Shown in pieces: positions 1 to 9,909 of a stretch of DNA of 64,000 nucleotides. Within the stretch, counting starts at the first letter, position 1; every line of letters starts with the position of its first letter. The notes under the pieces are model-generated. The model saw only the letters and a program-made list of their open reading frames with translations. It searched no databases and was not told the DNA's origin. The DNA comes from Breviolum minutum Mf 1.05b.01 (lineage: Eukaryota; Sar; Dinophyceae; Suessiales; Symbiodiniaceae): positions 62,001 through 126,000 of the forward strand of contig DF239559.1 in the NCBI GenBank assembly GCA_000507305.1, given 5' to 3'. The position numbers were made by a program, and so were the translations under genes.

Positions 1-378
1 CAGTGAACAAATCTCCATCCCTGGATGACTTTGTTCGACGATCTTCTGAAGCAAAAAAGGTTGTAAACTGAGGCGTAAATCTTAGGTTAACAACCATGAT
101 TTTCTGATTTTATACCCGAACATCTTAACCAACAAGGTTTACGTCTTTTTGAATCATTCAACAAAATCAGCCCACCAACAATCTTTTCGCAGTGACTTTT
201 GTTTGGGTCCAGAGGTGGGAAGGTTGAACACATGGAAAACATGTTGACCCCCCATTTTTTTTTGGGGAAAGGTTGGAGCCCGAGCAAAGAAACTTGAGGT
301 TTCAACTCTTTTGGTTGGATCCAGACACATTTTTTTTCAAAAAAAAATCTCCCATCTCACAGGGTCTCTATGAATCCA

Positions 379-479
379 CTAGGCTGGTGTTTCAAATATT
401 TTTTGTTTTGAACCCTACCTGCGGAAATGATCCATTTTGAACAATATTTTTTAACTGGGTTGGTTCAACCACCAACTAG
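379..479. repeat. Family B hairpin element (CTAGGTGGT...ACCAACTAG type)
   Basis: The ends form an inverted repeat: CTAGGCTGGTGTTTCAAA on the left and TTCAACCACCAACTAG on the right. The centre has the family hallmark of a short CCTACCTGCGGAAATGATCC stretch followed by a T-rich run. Closely related copies occur near 8770, 14748, 19622, 32521, 47501, 54361, 61683 and 63078. It looks like a non-autonomous DNA element. No coding capacity is seen around it. Confidence 0.75.
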
Positions 480-609
480 ATTCATTTCCATCAATGCTTT
501 GCCAGGAAAAGAAGAATCCAGATATCCATGTTTGGGACACTCAGTGGTGTAAGAGGTTGTTTTTTCCCGAAAGACGTTTTGTCGCAGGGTTCTTCAGAAG
601 ATTGTTGGC

Positions 610-960
610 GTATGTCACACAATGTATATCAATAAGCATCATCCCGCACATATCCATTCAACACGTATCCTGTCAATACGTATCCCTTCAATACATATCC
701 ATTCAATACGTATCCATTCAAAAGGTATGCATCAGCAGGAATGGCAATGTATGTGTATGCAAAACATACATCAATACGTATCATTACGTATCCATTCAAT
801 ACGCAAGTTCATACGTATCCATTCCATGCATATCCATTCAATACCTACCCATTCAACAGGTATGCATCAGCAGGAATGCAACACATATCCTTGCATATCA
901 CTGCATCAGCAGGAATGGCAATGTCATTTCATATCATTTCTACTCGGCGGGAATGGCAAG
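610..960. repeat. Degenerate tandem array, ~15-bp CATATCCATTCAATA unit
   Basis: About 15 degenerate copies of a 15-bp unit (variants of CGTATCCATTCAATA) are interrupted by three copies of GCATCAGCAGGAATG (near 728, 863 and 904). The first two of these are 135 bp apart, so a higher-order duplication is likely. Reading frames through it give repetitive Ile/His/Ser peptides and are not credible genes. Confidence 0.85.
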
Positions 961-1071
961 AAGAATTAAAACCTTGCTTTTCCTTCAATGTCTTTGCAAC
1001 TTTATTAATTGAATATAGCTGTATATAACTGTCTCGCGCGCGTATGAACATGGAACTCATCGCTAGCTATT

Positions 1072-1106
1072 TGCTTGCTTGCTTGCTTGCTTGCCTGCCT
1101 GCCTTT
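1072..1106. repeat. GCTT/GCCT tetranucleotide microsatellite
   Basis: A run of GCTTGCTTGCTTGCTT followed by GCCTGCCTGCCTT. Simple sequence with no gene signal in the flanking 300 bases. Confidence 0.9.
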
Positions 1107-1203
1107 TGTTTGCTTGTGCGCTTGCTTCTAAAATCTTTTAAATTATTTTCTATATTACTCTATTCCGCAGGGTGGGATGGGGCTCAACCGGAAATCAAAG
1201 CCT

Positions 1204-1395
1204 TTGCTGAAAGCGTGCCGTCGATCGCGCAAAACTGCAGCGAAGCGCAAATTTCTCGTCAAAAATGTGGTGTCGATCGCCCAAAACTGTAGCGAAACGC
1301 AAATTTTATGTGCTCGTGCGCAACCCTCTCGTCAAAAATGTGGTGTCCATCGCCCAAAACTGTAGCGAAACGCAAATTCGATGTGCTCATGCGCG
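1204..1395. repeat. 74-bp tandem repeat, first array
   Basis: Two full copies and one partial copy of a 74-bp unit containing TCTCGTCAAAAATGTGGTG and CCCAAAACTGTAGCGAAACG (copies from about 1255 and 1330, a diverged part before). The same unit forms a second array near 2857-3030. The unit carries short open frames on both strands, but none has a recognisable domain. Confidence 0.85.
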
Positions 1396-1399
1396 GCGA

Positions 1400-2410
1400 G
1401 GTTGATCTTGGGGTAGTCTGGACTGGACAATGGCGCTGTATGAGCAGTAGGAAGCGGTATGCGGTTCCGGTGGTTTTGACGGTTAGATTTTTAGCTAGCT
1501 TCACAGTTTGGCAAGTCATGATAGTTGACAGCAGAGTGTCACATGGAGGTTTTTTTTGCTCGGGAAGAGGGAAGGCACATAGAAGCTTGAGTGAAGGGGG
1601 GCTTAAGGCTGAGGCTCCATGGATTCACTAAATTGTCATGGTTTACAGATTTTACAGAGTTGTTCAGAGGATCCGTTTCATAGCCAAAAAAAGTGCAAAC
1701 GATGGGTGTCCGCCGGTGCTGCACGTGTTCATGCCGAGTAGGCGGCTCGTCACGGCAACTCAGCGAAGATGAGAAACTTGGAGCTTGAAAGGGCATTATG
1801 AATATGAACCGTGCAACTCCTGCCAAAGGCTTTGTCTGGAAATATATAAGAGATGGTAGGATGATTGCTGGTAGAGTCCATCCTTGCATATTTGCGAACA
1901 AAGCTTGAGCCTGTAATGCATAATGTACCAGGCATAGTATATGAGTGGGGCATTATTATGCGCAAAGTACTGCACAGTATGTCGCACAAATCAAGCCAAT
2001 TGAGCTGAGGACGCGCGGGTTGCACCTGATGGGTCGTTTGCATGGCACTAGCCGGCTGACTTGCAAGCGTTGCGCGGGACTGCGCCATGCCGCTGGCGGC
2101 CTGCAGGCTTTCTGTGCCAAATGGAGCTCGGTAGCGCGACTTCAGGTGGTGGAAGGTTTCGCAGCAGGATACCCATAGGAGAGTTTCGTTTAGTGTGAGA
2201 TATCGATGACATAGCAAAAATAGTGATCAAGATGTGTTACCTGATCCATCTATGTAGCCGTGCAACTGCTAATCGAAGAACTGAGTCGCTATGTGCTGGA
2301 GTAAAGGACAAGTGAATTAACTGTTGAATCTTGTAGGGTAGGATCTCCCTCGAGGTGTACTCCGGCAAACTTACGAACTAATTAAATTACAGGGTCTTCA
2401 GCGACATTCA
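1400..2410. other. Stretch without a supported gene
   Basis: Open frames are present on both strands. The segment 1985-2150 is GC-richer than its surroundings and could be an exon or the remains of one, but neither strand gives a recognisable protein family or convincing splice context. I see nothing I can name here. Confidence 0.4.
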
Positions 2411-2412
2411 TG

Positions 2413-2747
2413 ATTTGTGTCTCGAATCGCTGAACTGATTAAGTGACCGGCTGAGACATGGATGAGCTGGGAAAGAAAGGAACTGTTGGACTTAGTAACA
2501 AGATCTCTTTGTAGGTCAGTGCCGAACTAATAGCTCGCAAGCCGACAGTGAAACGTTCAAATCTATAGAGAGAGAAAGCTTTTTTCTCGCAAGTATTATT
2601 TGTGTCTCGAATCGCTGAGCTGGGGAAGAAAGGAACTGTTGGACTTAGTAACAAGATCTCTTCCTAGGTCAGTGCCGAACTAATAGCTTGCAAGCCGACA
2701 GTGAAACGTTCAGATCTATAGAGAGAGAAAGCTTTTTCGCGCAAGTA
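2413..2747. repeat. Tandem duplication, unit ~150-185 bp
   Basis: Two near-identical copies (about 2413-2597 and 2599-2747) each begin with TTTGTGTCTCGAATCGCTGA. Each contains GAAAGGAACTGTTGGACTTA and ends with ATAGAGAGAGAAAGCTTTTT. The first copy carries an extra insert of roughly 30 bp after the shared start. The high identity suggests a recent duplication. Confidence 0.9.
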
Positions 2748-2856
2748 TGTGGATCCATTGGGAAAGGGTTGTGTCGTCGGGAGCTTTTGCAGTTAACAAA
2801 TGAGAGGTGAGCAAAAGGACGAGGAAAGGTATTGCTACTGCGTAAGCCTTTAACCT

Positions 2857-3030
2857 TCTCGTCCAAAACGTGGTGTCCATCACCCAAAACTGTAGCGAAA
2901 TGCAAACTTGATGTGCTCGTGCGCAACCATCTCGTCAAAAATGTGGTGTCCATCGCCCAAAACTGTAGCGAAACGCAAATTCGATGTGCTCGTGCGTAAC
3001 CTTCTCGTCAAAAACGTGGTGTCTGATGTC
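2857..3030. repeat. 74-bp tandem repeat, second array
   Basis: Copies begin near 2857, 2931 and 3004 (the last truncated). They share the unit of the 1204-1395 array, including CCCAAAACTGTAGCGAA and GATGTGCTCGTGCG. The two arrays flank the ~185-bp duplication. Confidence 0.85.
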
Positions 3031-3147
3031 TTGTTTTGATAAGAAGTTTGCCGGGTTTACTTCCACCGCCGGGGACGCCGCAATGGCTGGCCAGAAACTG
3101 GCAGGTGGCTGCCACTTCGATGATTGCAGGGAGCCGAAGTTTGACCT

Positions 3148-3459
3148 GGTCCTGGATGCTTCAAGTTTGAGGATCTGTACTCAAATACGGCTCTTGGACC
3201 ACACTGTAGTGCTCACGATGATACCATCCAGTCATTGATGAAGATTGCACAGGTGTTTGTGGATGTTGCCACCAGCCATCCTGTGGACCGCGTGTTGAAA
3301 GTGGCAATCGCGGTTCCTACACAGGCTCGCCCCCTCGGGCCTCGAGCAGATGGTTGGTTGCTGAAGTGTCTGGCGGAATCTCAGTGGCCTACAAACGCAT
3401 TCGGCCGTGCACGGAGTGTGACAGCTGCAAGGAAGGCACTCCTTTCAAAAACCGCCTGA
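3148..3459 (+). CDS. Possible exon, unidentified protein
   Basis: An open frame of about 100 codons, ending in TGA at 3457-3459, reads through a GC-rich segment with ordinary amino-acid composition (for example MKIAQVFVDVATSHPVDRVL). The upstream part (3040-3235) is also open in another frame. No domain is recognised. It lies directly upstream of the spliced gene at 3901 and may be part of it or of a decayed neighbour. The high GC and lack of low complexity are the only support. Confidence 0.35.
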   Translation, partial: GPGCFKFEDLYSNTALGPHCSAHDDTIQSLMKIAQVFVDVATSHPVDRVLKVAIAVPTQARPLGPRADGWLLKCLAESQWPTNAFGRARSVTAARKALLSKTA

Positions 3460-3900
3460 AAACCAGGCTGTTGGTAAGATTCAGTGGCTCGACCGACTCG
3501 ATGTGAAGTGAAAACCAAAGCATCATTGCGGTGGATTTGGGGGGGATGGGCCCTGTTCTCTTGGTCTTGTGCTCATGTCTTTGGTCGGTGGCTCCCTGGG
3601 CCATCACACTCTCCGCAACCATGGCGATTACATGGCAGCTTCTGATCTTAGAGTGGTACAGGTTGGGCCATCAGTGCAAGAAAGACTTTGGGGAGGAGAA
3701 TTCCTTGCGTCTTCAACAATTTGTTGTCGATTCTGGTGCTGCATCGTCGTCTCCCGCCACGAAAGCAAATGGTTCTTCAGAAGATTGTTGGCAAAGACAT
3801 CGGGGTAAACTTCAGCTGCTGACACTGGCTGTTGCCCAATTCAAGCTATAGATCTGTTTCTGCGCAGCTTTTAAAGCTAAAGTAAAACAAAAAGGGGAGC

Positions 3901-4720
3901 ATGAACGCCCTGCCTGAAGCGCAAGTCTATGTAGCAATGACCCCGGAGATGGCTACACTGTTGGCCACCCACGGAAGCGTGGCCCCTATAGTGCAAGGGT
4001 CGTTGGGGACCCCCGTCCGACAAGAGCAGAGGCAGGGCGTTAGTGACAAGAATTCCAGTAGGTTTTTTGTTGATTACTTCTTTTCCATTGACTGATCAAA
4101 GGCGATCCAACGGTCTTTGGATTCCGACGCCGCAGACTATATGACGTACGAGCGTCTGGCGGATGTAGGCTCACTGGAGTCGTATCCGGTGATGGGTATT
4201 TGAGTCTGATGACGCCTAGTCTGGAAATTTTGTTTTTGAGATTTGCGCAACTGCTATCTATTTGAAATGTTTACCTCTTTTATGTTCTTTTCAGCTTGTC
4301 TGTACATTTGCTTTAATCCTAGGGCATGTTGGAGAAGCTTCCGCAAGGCTGGTTTCGTCTGTATGGCGCACTGCAGACAAGTGCTCGCGCACATGGAGGC
4401 GAATTGCTGTATGAAGTGGACCTTAGCGCCGGAGGGTCTTTGATGTTACAGCTTGTTTTTGGTTTTCGGTTTTACTTTCGCCGCCAGATGTGAATGTCGC
4501 TTTTAACAGAGCATTGACCCAAAAAGCCATACAGCGTGTTTTTGTTATTTGGTTTTACTGTTCTGTTTGATGCGGATGTCCCTCACTGCAAGCTTTTGCC
4601 CACATCAACTTTGCCGGGCTAGAAAAGAGCGTGTCTTTGTTCACCAAAGAGCTACTTAGGTTCCGGAAGGGCATTTGCAACGTTGTTATGATGTGTGACC
4701 TGGCTCGCTTTGACAAAACA
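3901..4720 (+). CDS. Unidentified spliced gene (at least four exons)
   Basis: The first exon runs from ATG 3901 to about 4057 (starts MNALPEAQVYVAMTPEMATL). A short intron of about 44 bases follows, with donor GTAGGT at 4058 and acceptor AAAG at 4101. The second exon, about 4102-4185, is open in two frames: an acidic one containing DSDAADYMTYERLADVG and an arginine-rich one. A third exon starts after CCTAG at about 4320 and encodes GMLEKLPQGWFRLYGALQTS and a continuation to about 4435. A fourth begins near 4491 after GCCGCCAG (DVNVAFNRALTQKAI). A further piece near 4600-4690 reads FAGLEKSVSLFTKELLRF. No family is recognised. The exon composition and splice signals make a real gene likely, but the exact frame of exon 2 is unsettled. 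Confidence 0.55.
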
Positions 4721-4884
4721 ACTTGAGCAAGCTTATTAACACATTGTGTCAGGTACAGGTACAAGCTCTTTGGTCTGACACTTACTTTACTGAAAAAACC
4801 AACACTTCAGGTTGAGTCCCACTGTCTTGGTATCATGTGCTTGCAATTGTTCACTACAGAACTACTTCGGTTTCCGAAGGAGCC
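4638..4884 (+). repeat. Duplicated exon-like segment
   Basis: GTTCACCAAAGAGCTACTTA at about 4638 and GTTCACTACAGAACTACTTC at about 4849 are diverged copies. Both continue into a similar GGTT..CGAAGG stretch. They translate to LFTKELLRFRKG and LFTTELLRFPKE. This suggests a local exon duplication in the unidentified gene at 3.9-5 kb. Confidence 0.5.
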
Positions 4885-5099
4885 CATGCATGTTTGTTTG
4901 TTGCTTCTTTGTTGCTTCAAGGCCACGCGCAGCTGTACAGGATGTAGCAAGATAACTTTTGAGCTGCGTGGATCGAAAAAGATTTGCTGGATGCATTGTG
5001 CCATCGTTCTTTCGGGTCAGAGTGTGGTGTCGTTTTTGGATGCATTATCAAGGTCACAGTTACTATTACTAGAAATTGCCAGGCATTTTTGAGATGTTT

Positions 5100-6840
5100 G
5101 TTTTCGATTGTTGATGCTTACTTCAGCATCCCCCCTTGTCAAATATGAAGGAGAGTTCCCTTGCTTTTGGTCTACACCTGTGAAGGTCAACGAAGTTGTT
5201 TCTGTCCACTTGTTTCTTTTTTTTATTTCCCTCCAAACGAAGGTTGTCAATCATGCATCCAATTCAACAAAATTTAACACCCGGGTCAAAAAGCTCTTGC
5301 GTTATGATGAAATTCTTGGAATTTTCCAGATGTTGCGGTGTACCTTTTTGGTTGACAAAAAGGAGGCGAGGGGAACACACGCGCACACACAGGGAGCTCT
5401 TTGGAAAAAGGGTTAATTTTAAGAGTCGATGGCGCTTTTCCTTTTCGAAAGATGCGATATGTGACTTGTTGTGAAAGATAAAAAATGCTTTGTTTTTTTT
5501 CACCACCCGAACTGGGTTGGCCGGAATTGGTCCATCAACAGTTGGAAACCTGAAGATGAGTTCTTGAAGGTGATCAAAAACAAATTTACATGGCAGGTAC
5601 CTTTCCTTGGCAGAGTTGTAGTTGTTTGGTACCTTCAAACCTCCATTGTAACTTGGGGATTTGTTTTTCGGGTCATTAAAAAAATGGCACTGGTATAGTA
5701 TAGCATCATCAAACCACCATTTTTTCTTTAAACTATTTCAACCAATTCCAAGATTAGAGTTACAATTGCTGTATCCCCCCGAACCGTGATGTCTTGGGTC
5801 AGTTGTATTTCAGGAAATCCAGGTTGGTTTTGGTTTCAGGACAGTGACAATCTCCAAAAACAAAAACAAAAAGCAACACCCAAAACCATGGTGGTTTAAT
5901 AAACATCATGTGAAATCATCTCCTTTTTTCTTTGAAAATCGGTTGCCTCCAGCTGCCAAACTGGGGAAGCCGAGGTGCTCCGGAAAAAGTACGACGGGGT
6001 ACCTTGATGGCAATGGCATCTACGGCGATTTTCTTTTGGGGGGGGAGATGGTCCAACTGTAACATTCAGGACGTTGTTTTCTTTTTGGGGTGTGTGCGGG
6101 AAAGGGGTGTTTTTTATTGTTTTTTTGTAATCCATTTAAATAGAAAAGATAGTGGTGTCGGAACATTGATCATATTCAGTATTGGCAGACCATGTTTGGG
6201 GTCCATTAATGAACCATATCCATTTGAGCCACGAAAATGACACTCGGGTTGGTTGATTCGTTCTTTTTCTGGATCATGATGCCAACAATTTCAACGGATT
6301 ATTCAAATGCACATTGTGGGAATCCAGAACCAAACAGAAATGGAAGCGTTTCTTTTGGTAGCTCACTTGATACTCCATGATATCCAGCTGTTGCGAGTCA
6401 AGGCTGCAACAGTTCCACATCAAAAGCTAACAAATACAGATTCAATGGCTTCAATACTTCATGATGTCACTCTGCCCTTTTTGTTTGAGGGTTTTTCTTT
6501 TTTCACTTTCTGACTTCTTGGCTTTTCAGCTGAGGTTTTCATAAGGGGGATTACTGTATGACTTGTGAACCCACAACCACCAACACAAAAGAGCCAAAAA
6601 AACATTACTGTAGGTGATCAAACTTGTTTCAGAAAGGCGGCATTTTTCGAGCACATCAATTAATGTTGGGTGAACTATCATGGTGATTGAGATGACCTCC
6701 TTTCAGGAGTAACCAATCTAGAAATGGTTGATTTTCTGAGCCAGCCATGTCAGTTCACCAGAAAGTATTCAGTTCATTTCACCCCATCACAATGTGCGTT
6801 TCTTTTTTTCGTTAGATTTATGCGCACTTGTTTATTTGCG
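5100..6840. other. Intronic or intergenic stretch
   Basis: AT-rich with long T and A runs. Open frames exist, for example a GC-richer piece around 5945-6050, but none has a convincing family match or paired splice sites. A CA-rich run lies near 5375-5395. Nothing else is supported. Confidence 0.4.
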
Positions 6841-7014
6841 GGATTTCTACCAATAGATATCGTATTTGTAGTGAGTTCCCGGCAAACAAAGTGTCAAGTG
6901 CTCCGCGAAATACCTGGTAAATATCACTGTCTTGGTGAATAATGGTGAATATACGTCAACTGAAAGATCCCTGGATGTATAATTTTCCAACCAGAAATAT
7001 CAACTACCACTAGT

Positions 7015-7168
7015 GGTTTGGCAAAATATGAAAGATCAGATAAAGTCAGGTTAAACTGCTTTCCTAAGGCACTGGACAAGTTGATTGTTCCCGCAACCTC
7101 CAATGGAGACTCCAAGAAAAGCACGAGCACCTCGGTCATACCAAACCCATACCCCTCCTGGGAACTGT
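7015..7168 (+). CDS. Possible exon, unidentified
   Basis: The open frame after ACTAG encodes LAKYERSDKVRLNCFPKALD followed by a Ser/Thr/Lys-rich stretch. Its composition is that of a normal protein, and it is the best coding candidate in the 6.8-7.2 kb region. A second weak candidate just upstream (about 6860-6916, RQTKCQVLREIP) ends at a GTAAAT donor. No family is recognised. Confidence 0.35.
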
Positions 7169-7228
7169 GCTGGCCATGGCAGTCCCGGCATTTTGGAAGA
7201 TGATCATTTTTAAGGGTTGGAATATGGG

Positions 7229-7343
7229 ACCCATGGCGGATCCATGGGGACGATTAAGGTATATTTACCTACATGGATGGTTGATTTTATGGGATCAATG
7301 TAGGTTAAATATACCTTAATCGTCCCATGGATCCGCCATGGGG
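7229..7343. repeat. Family D palindromic element, near-perfect 115-bp hairpin
   Basis: The left arm starts CCCATGGCGGATCCATGGGG and continues through CGATTAAGGTATATTTA. The right arm is its reverse complement with a single-base length difference, ending GGATCCGCCATGGG. The interior CCTACATGG...CAATGTAGG is also self-complementary. Diverged relatives are at 44101-44176 and 48373-48452. It is probably a recently inserted foldback or MITE-like element. Confidence 0.9.
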
Positions 7344-7344
7344 G

Positions 7345-8130
7345 ATATTATCATAGATTAAACAAACACCCCTCCCTGAGAAATAGTCACTGAAGAAGGC
7401 CACCTTGATTTTTTCAAAGACAAAACATGTAAAGGGTACTAAAAGTGTTTTTTATTTGTATATATATATATATAGAACACCTGCCATTCTTACAAACTGC
7501 AAGTGCCCAAAGTCGCAACAATATTTGTTGTGAATCAAGTAATCCTCATTTTGAGCCGTGTATTTTGTAAAGATATGCTTTGTATGTGCTAAAAATAACG
7601 GAGATCTCTTCATGATGTATCTCCCCACGATGCTGGCCAGAACGTCCATCTTTAGGCCTCTAAAATGAGGATTCAAATTTCGCAGAGCACGGAATTATTC
7701 GCCTTTTTCACCTGTCCTTGTAAATCTGAATGTCTCTCAATGAAAGCCCCTGGGAGTTTGGTGTTTTCTGGTGCCGGTTTGCCAAAGGTGAAGACACAAG
7801 CAGCAGGGGATTTGAAATTCCTGCAGCCTTAGATGTAGATGCCATGCGGGGAAACCTTGCTTTTTAAAGAAACAGGTGATTGTTAAGGATCAAGGCAAAA
7901 ACGAGAAATGGGTGAGATGCTTGGGCATTGGCGAGGTTGAAATACATATATATATATAGATATACATATATACATTATATATATACATGTAGCCTTTTAA
8001 GATATTCTACTAACAGAACTGAAGATCCATGAATGGTTTTTGGAGTTAAAACTTATAAGAGTGCAGAAACCGATCTCATCCAATGTATACCTAAACCAAA
8101 ACGCATCGTTTTTTTTTGGGCACCACAACT
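7345..8130. other. Intronic or intergenic stretch with TA microsatellites
   Basis: TA-rich simple repeats occur at about 7458-7475 and 7945-7990. No coding signal is seen. Confidence 0.5.
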
Positions 8131-8216
8131 GACGTCTGGTTGCAAGCTCAAGCTGCTGATCCGGGCAAGCTGAAACAGGCTAATGCCACCTTACGTTATG
8201 TGATTAATTACAACAG
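8131..8216 (+). CDS. Exon, unidentified protein
   Basis: An open segment reading DVWLQAQAADPGKLKQANAT and then LRYVINYNR ends in phase 2 at a good donor (AG|GTAACC, 8217). The 5' boundary is not clear; a T8 tract lies about 20 bases upstream. The composition is protein-like, but no family is recognised. It is probably part of the same transcription unit as the exons at 8611 and 9790. Confidence 0.5.
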
Positions 8217-8610
8217 GTAACCCTGAACCCTAAAAACCCAAAGCCCTGAAACATGAATCTTTTGTTGAATCCTGATTTTTGATGCGGACTTTCATTGGTG
8301 CTGTTTTTCGAAGTCCCATCGCATGGATCTTGGTTTAAAAAGTGGCTGCCAATCGAACCAGATTCCCGTCCTTGTATCGAATCATCTCCGACTCGGAAAC
8401 GACGTTCAGCAAAGCTCCCAAAAGCTCTTTAAGACCATTATTTGAAGGATTTAAATTTGAGAAAAAAATGTGGATGTATTTGGGAGATGACTATTTTTAT
8501 TCTGGGTGGATCTCGAATCTAGGTGTCCAACTAGAATCAATCATTTGCAGTATATTTTGGGTGGGGTGAAAATAATTTGAGGCAACCACCCACACTTTGC
8601 TGAATGCTTT

Positions 8611-8742
8611 TTGCCACCTCCTGCGGTTTCAACCTTTACATCCTCACATCTTCCGAGGTTTGAACGTGCCAGCCCGGCAAAGCCACGGGCTGCGAAGGTG
8701 TTGAAGGTCGGATTTCTTGACGGGTTGACCTACAAAACCCTT
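8611..8742 (+). CDS. Exon, Pro/Ser/Lys-rich linker, unidentified
   Basis: The frame encodes LPPPAVSTFTSSHLPRFERA, then SPAKPRAAKVLKVG, and stays open to TAA at 8743-8745. A donor may lie at GAAG|GTGTTG or AAG|GTCGGA near 8695-8705. The basic, proline-rich composition suggests a disordered linker. Confidence 0.5.
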
Positions 8743-8769
8743 TAAGAGAAAAGGGAATTTGAAAAACAT

Positions 8770-8873
8770 GGGTGGTGGCAACTCAATTTTTTGAATTGTC
8801 ACCCCTATTTGGGGAAGATGAACCCATTATGACGAGCATATTTTTCAAAGGGGTTGGTTCAACCACCAACTAG
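8770..8873. repeat. Family B hairpin element
   Basis: GGTGGTGGCAACTCAATTTT on the left and GGTTCAACCACCAACTAG on the right, with the family core CACCCCTATTTGGGGAAGAT between. It lies between candidate exons, so it is probably intronic. Confidence 0.75.
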
Positions 8874-9789
8874 AAAATGATGTTTCCACGAGATGGAGAT
8901 GATTTTAGGTGTTTTTTTTGTTTTTTTCTCGTGGCTTTTTTATTAGATTGGGAGGGAAATCGATTTGACATGATATCATTCGGTGAATTTACCAGGTATG
9001 ATGGTGAGGGAGTGCCAAATTAAGGTGATCATTTTTTCGAAGATAGCTCCAGTGTTTTCATATTTTTTTATAGACATGGAGCTGCCAAAAAAGAGGGACG
9101 TTTGGTGGGGCCCAAGTACCAAAGCTCAGCATATCGTTTGCCGGGCGGGTTTTTGGTGTTCAGGTTTTCGGATCAGGGAAGCCACCCCCAAACTTTCAGG
9201 TTGTTCAGGAATTGTTCGCGTGTTTTTTTTTCTTTTTCCAGCGACTTGCTGTGGCAAAAAACATATGAGTGAAATGACATATATTATAGTGACATTGTGA
9301 TCTTCTGGAGATGCAAAGCTACTAGGATCCAGTAAGATACATCAATGGAAGACATGTTTTGAAAAGATGGGATGGGATAAAAACACCTGGACTTTGTGAA
9401 GCGTTACTGTGACTCATCCAAAATCTGCCAAACACATTAAAGACCTGGGAAGACCAGTAGAAGAGCGTTGGACTTGGACTTGAAACGAAAAATAGACCTG
9501 AATATCACATCAAGTGTTCACCGTTTTTTGTTCAACTATAGCACAACTTGTGTTTTTTGTGTTCCTGACTTTCATTTCAACAATTTTGAGCAGTGCAGAA
9601 ACAATAATTGTTTCATTACATATGGGGGCAATACCCTTCTACTACCCAAGTACAGAGGGATTATATTATATATATATATAACAAGCCACTTATAAAAGAT
9701 CCCTATAAGCCAACCATTTGCAACTTTATTTTTTTTCATTGCTCATTTGTTGAGCCACCCTTTGTGGCGGTTGGTCGTTAATACCTCAA

Positions 9790-9906
9790 TCTCGGAGGAA
9801 GAAGAAGAAGAAGCCGAAGAAGACGATGACGGTGCAGCTGATGGGTCGAAATTGGGCATGTTGAAAGAAGATGGTCAAAGTACATGGCGATCACCGTCCC
9901 AAAAAG
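9790..9906 (+). CDS. Exon, acidic Glu/Asp-rich segment
   Basis: The frame encodes SISEEEEEEAEEDDDGAADG followed by SKLGMLKEDGQSTWRSPSQK and ends in phase 1 at AAAAG|GTAGGT (donor at 9907). An acidic tract followed by a mixed segment and a strong donor supports a real exon. No family is recognised; acidic tracts of this kind are common in nuclear and chromatin proteins, but that is not evidence of function. Confidence 0.6.
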
Positions 9907-9909
9907 GTA

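Noticed and set aside
610..960. CRISPR-like direct repeats
   Set aside because: The repeats are degenerate and contiguous without unique spacers of constant size, in a eukaryotic context.
3715..3760. VVDSGAAS considered as a retroviral-type aspartic protease motif
   Set aside because: Only a single motif; no flaps, reverse transcriptase, integrase or LTRs nearby.
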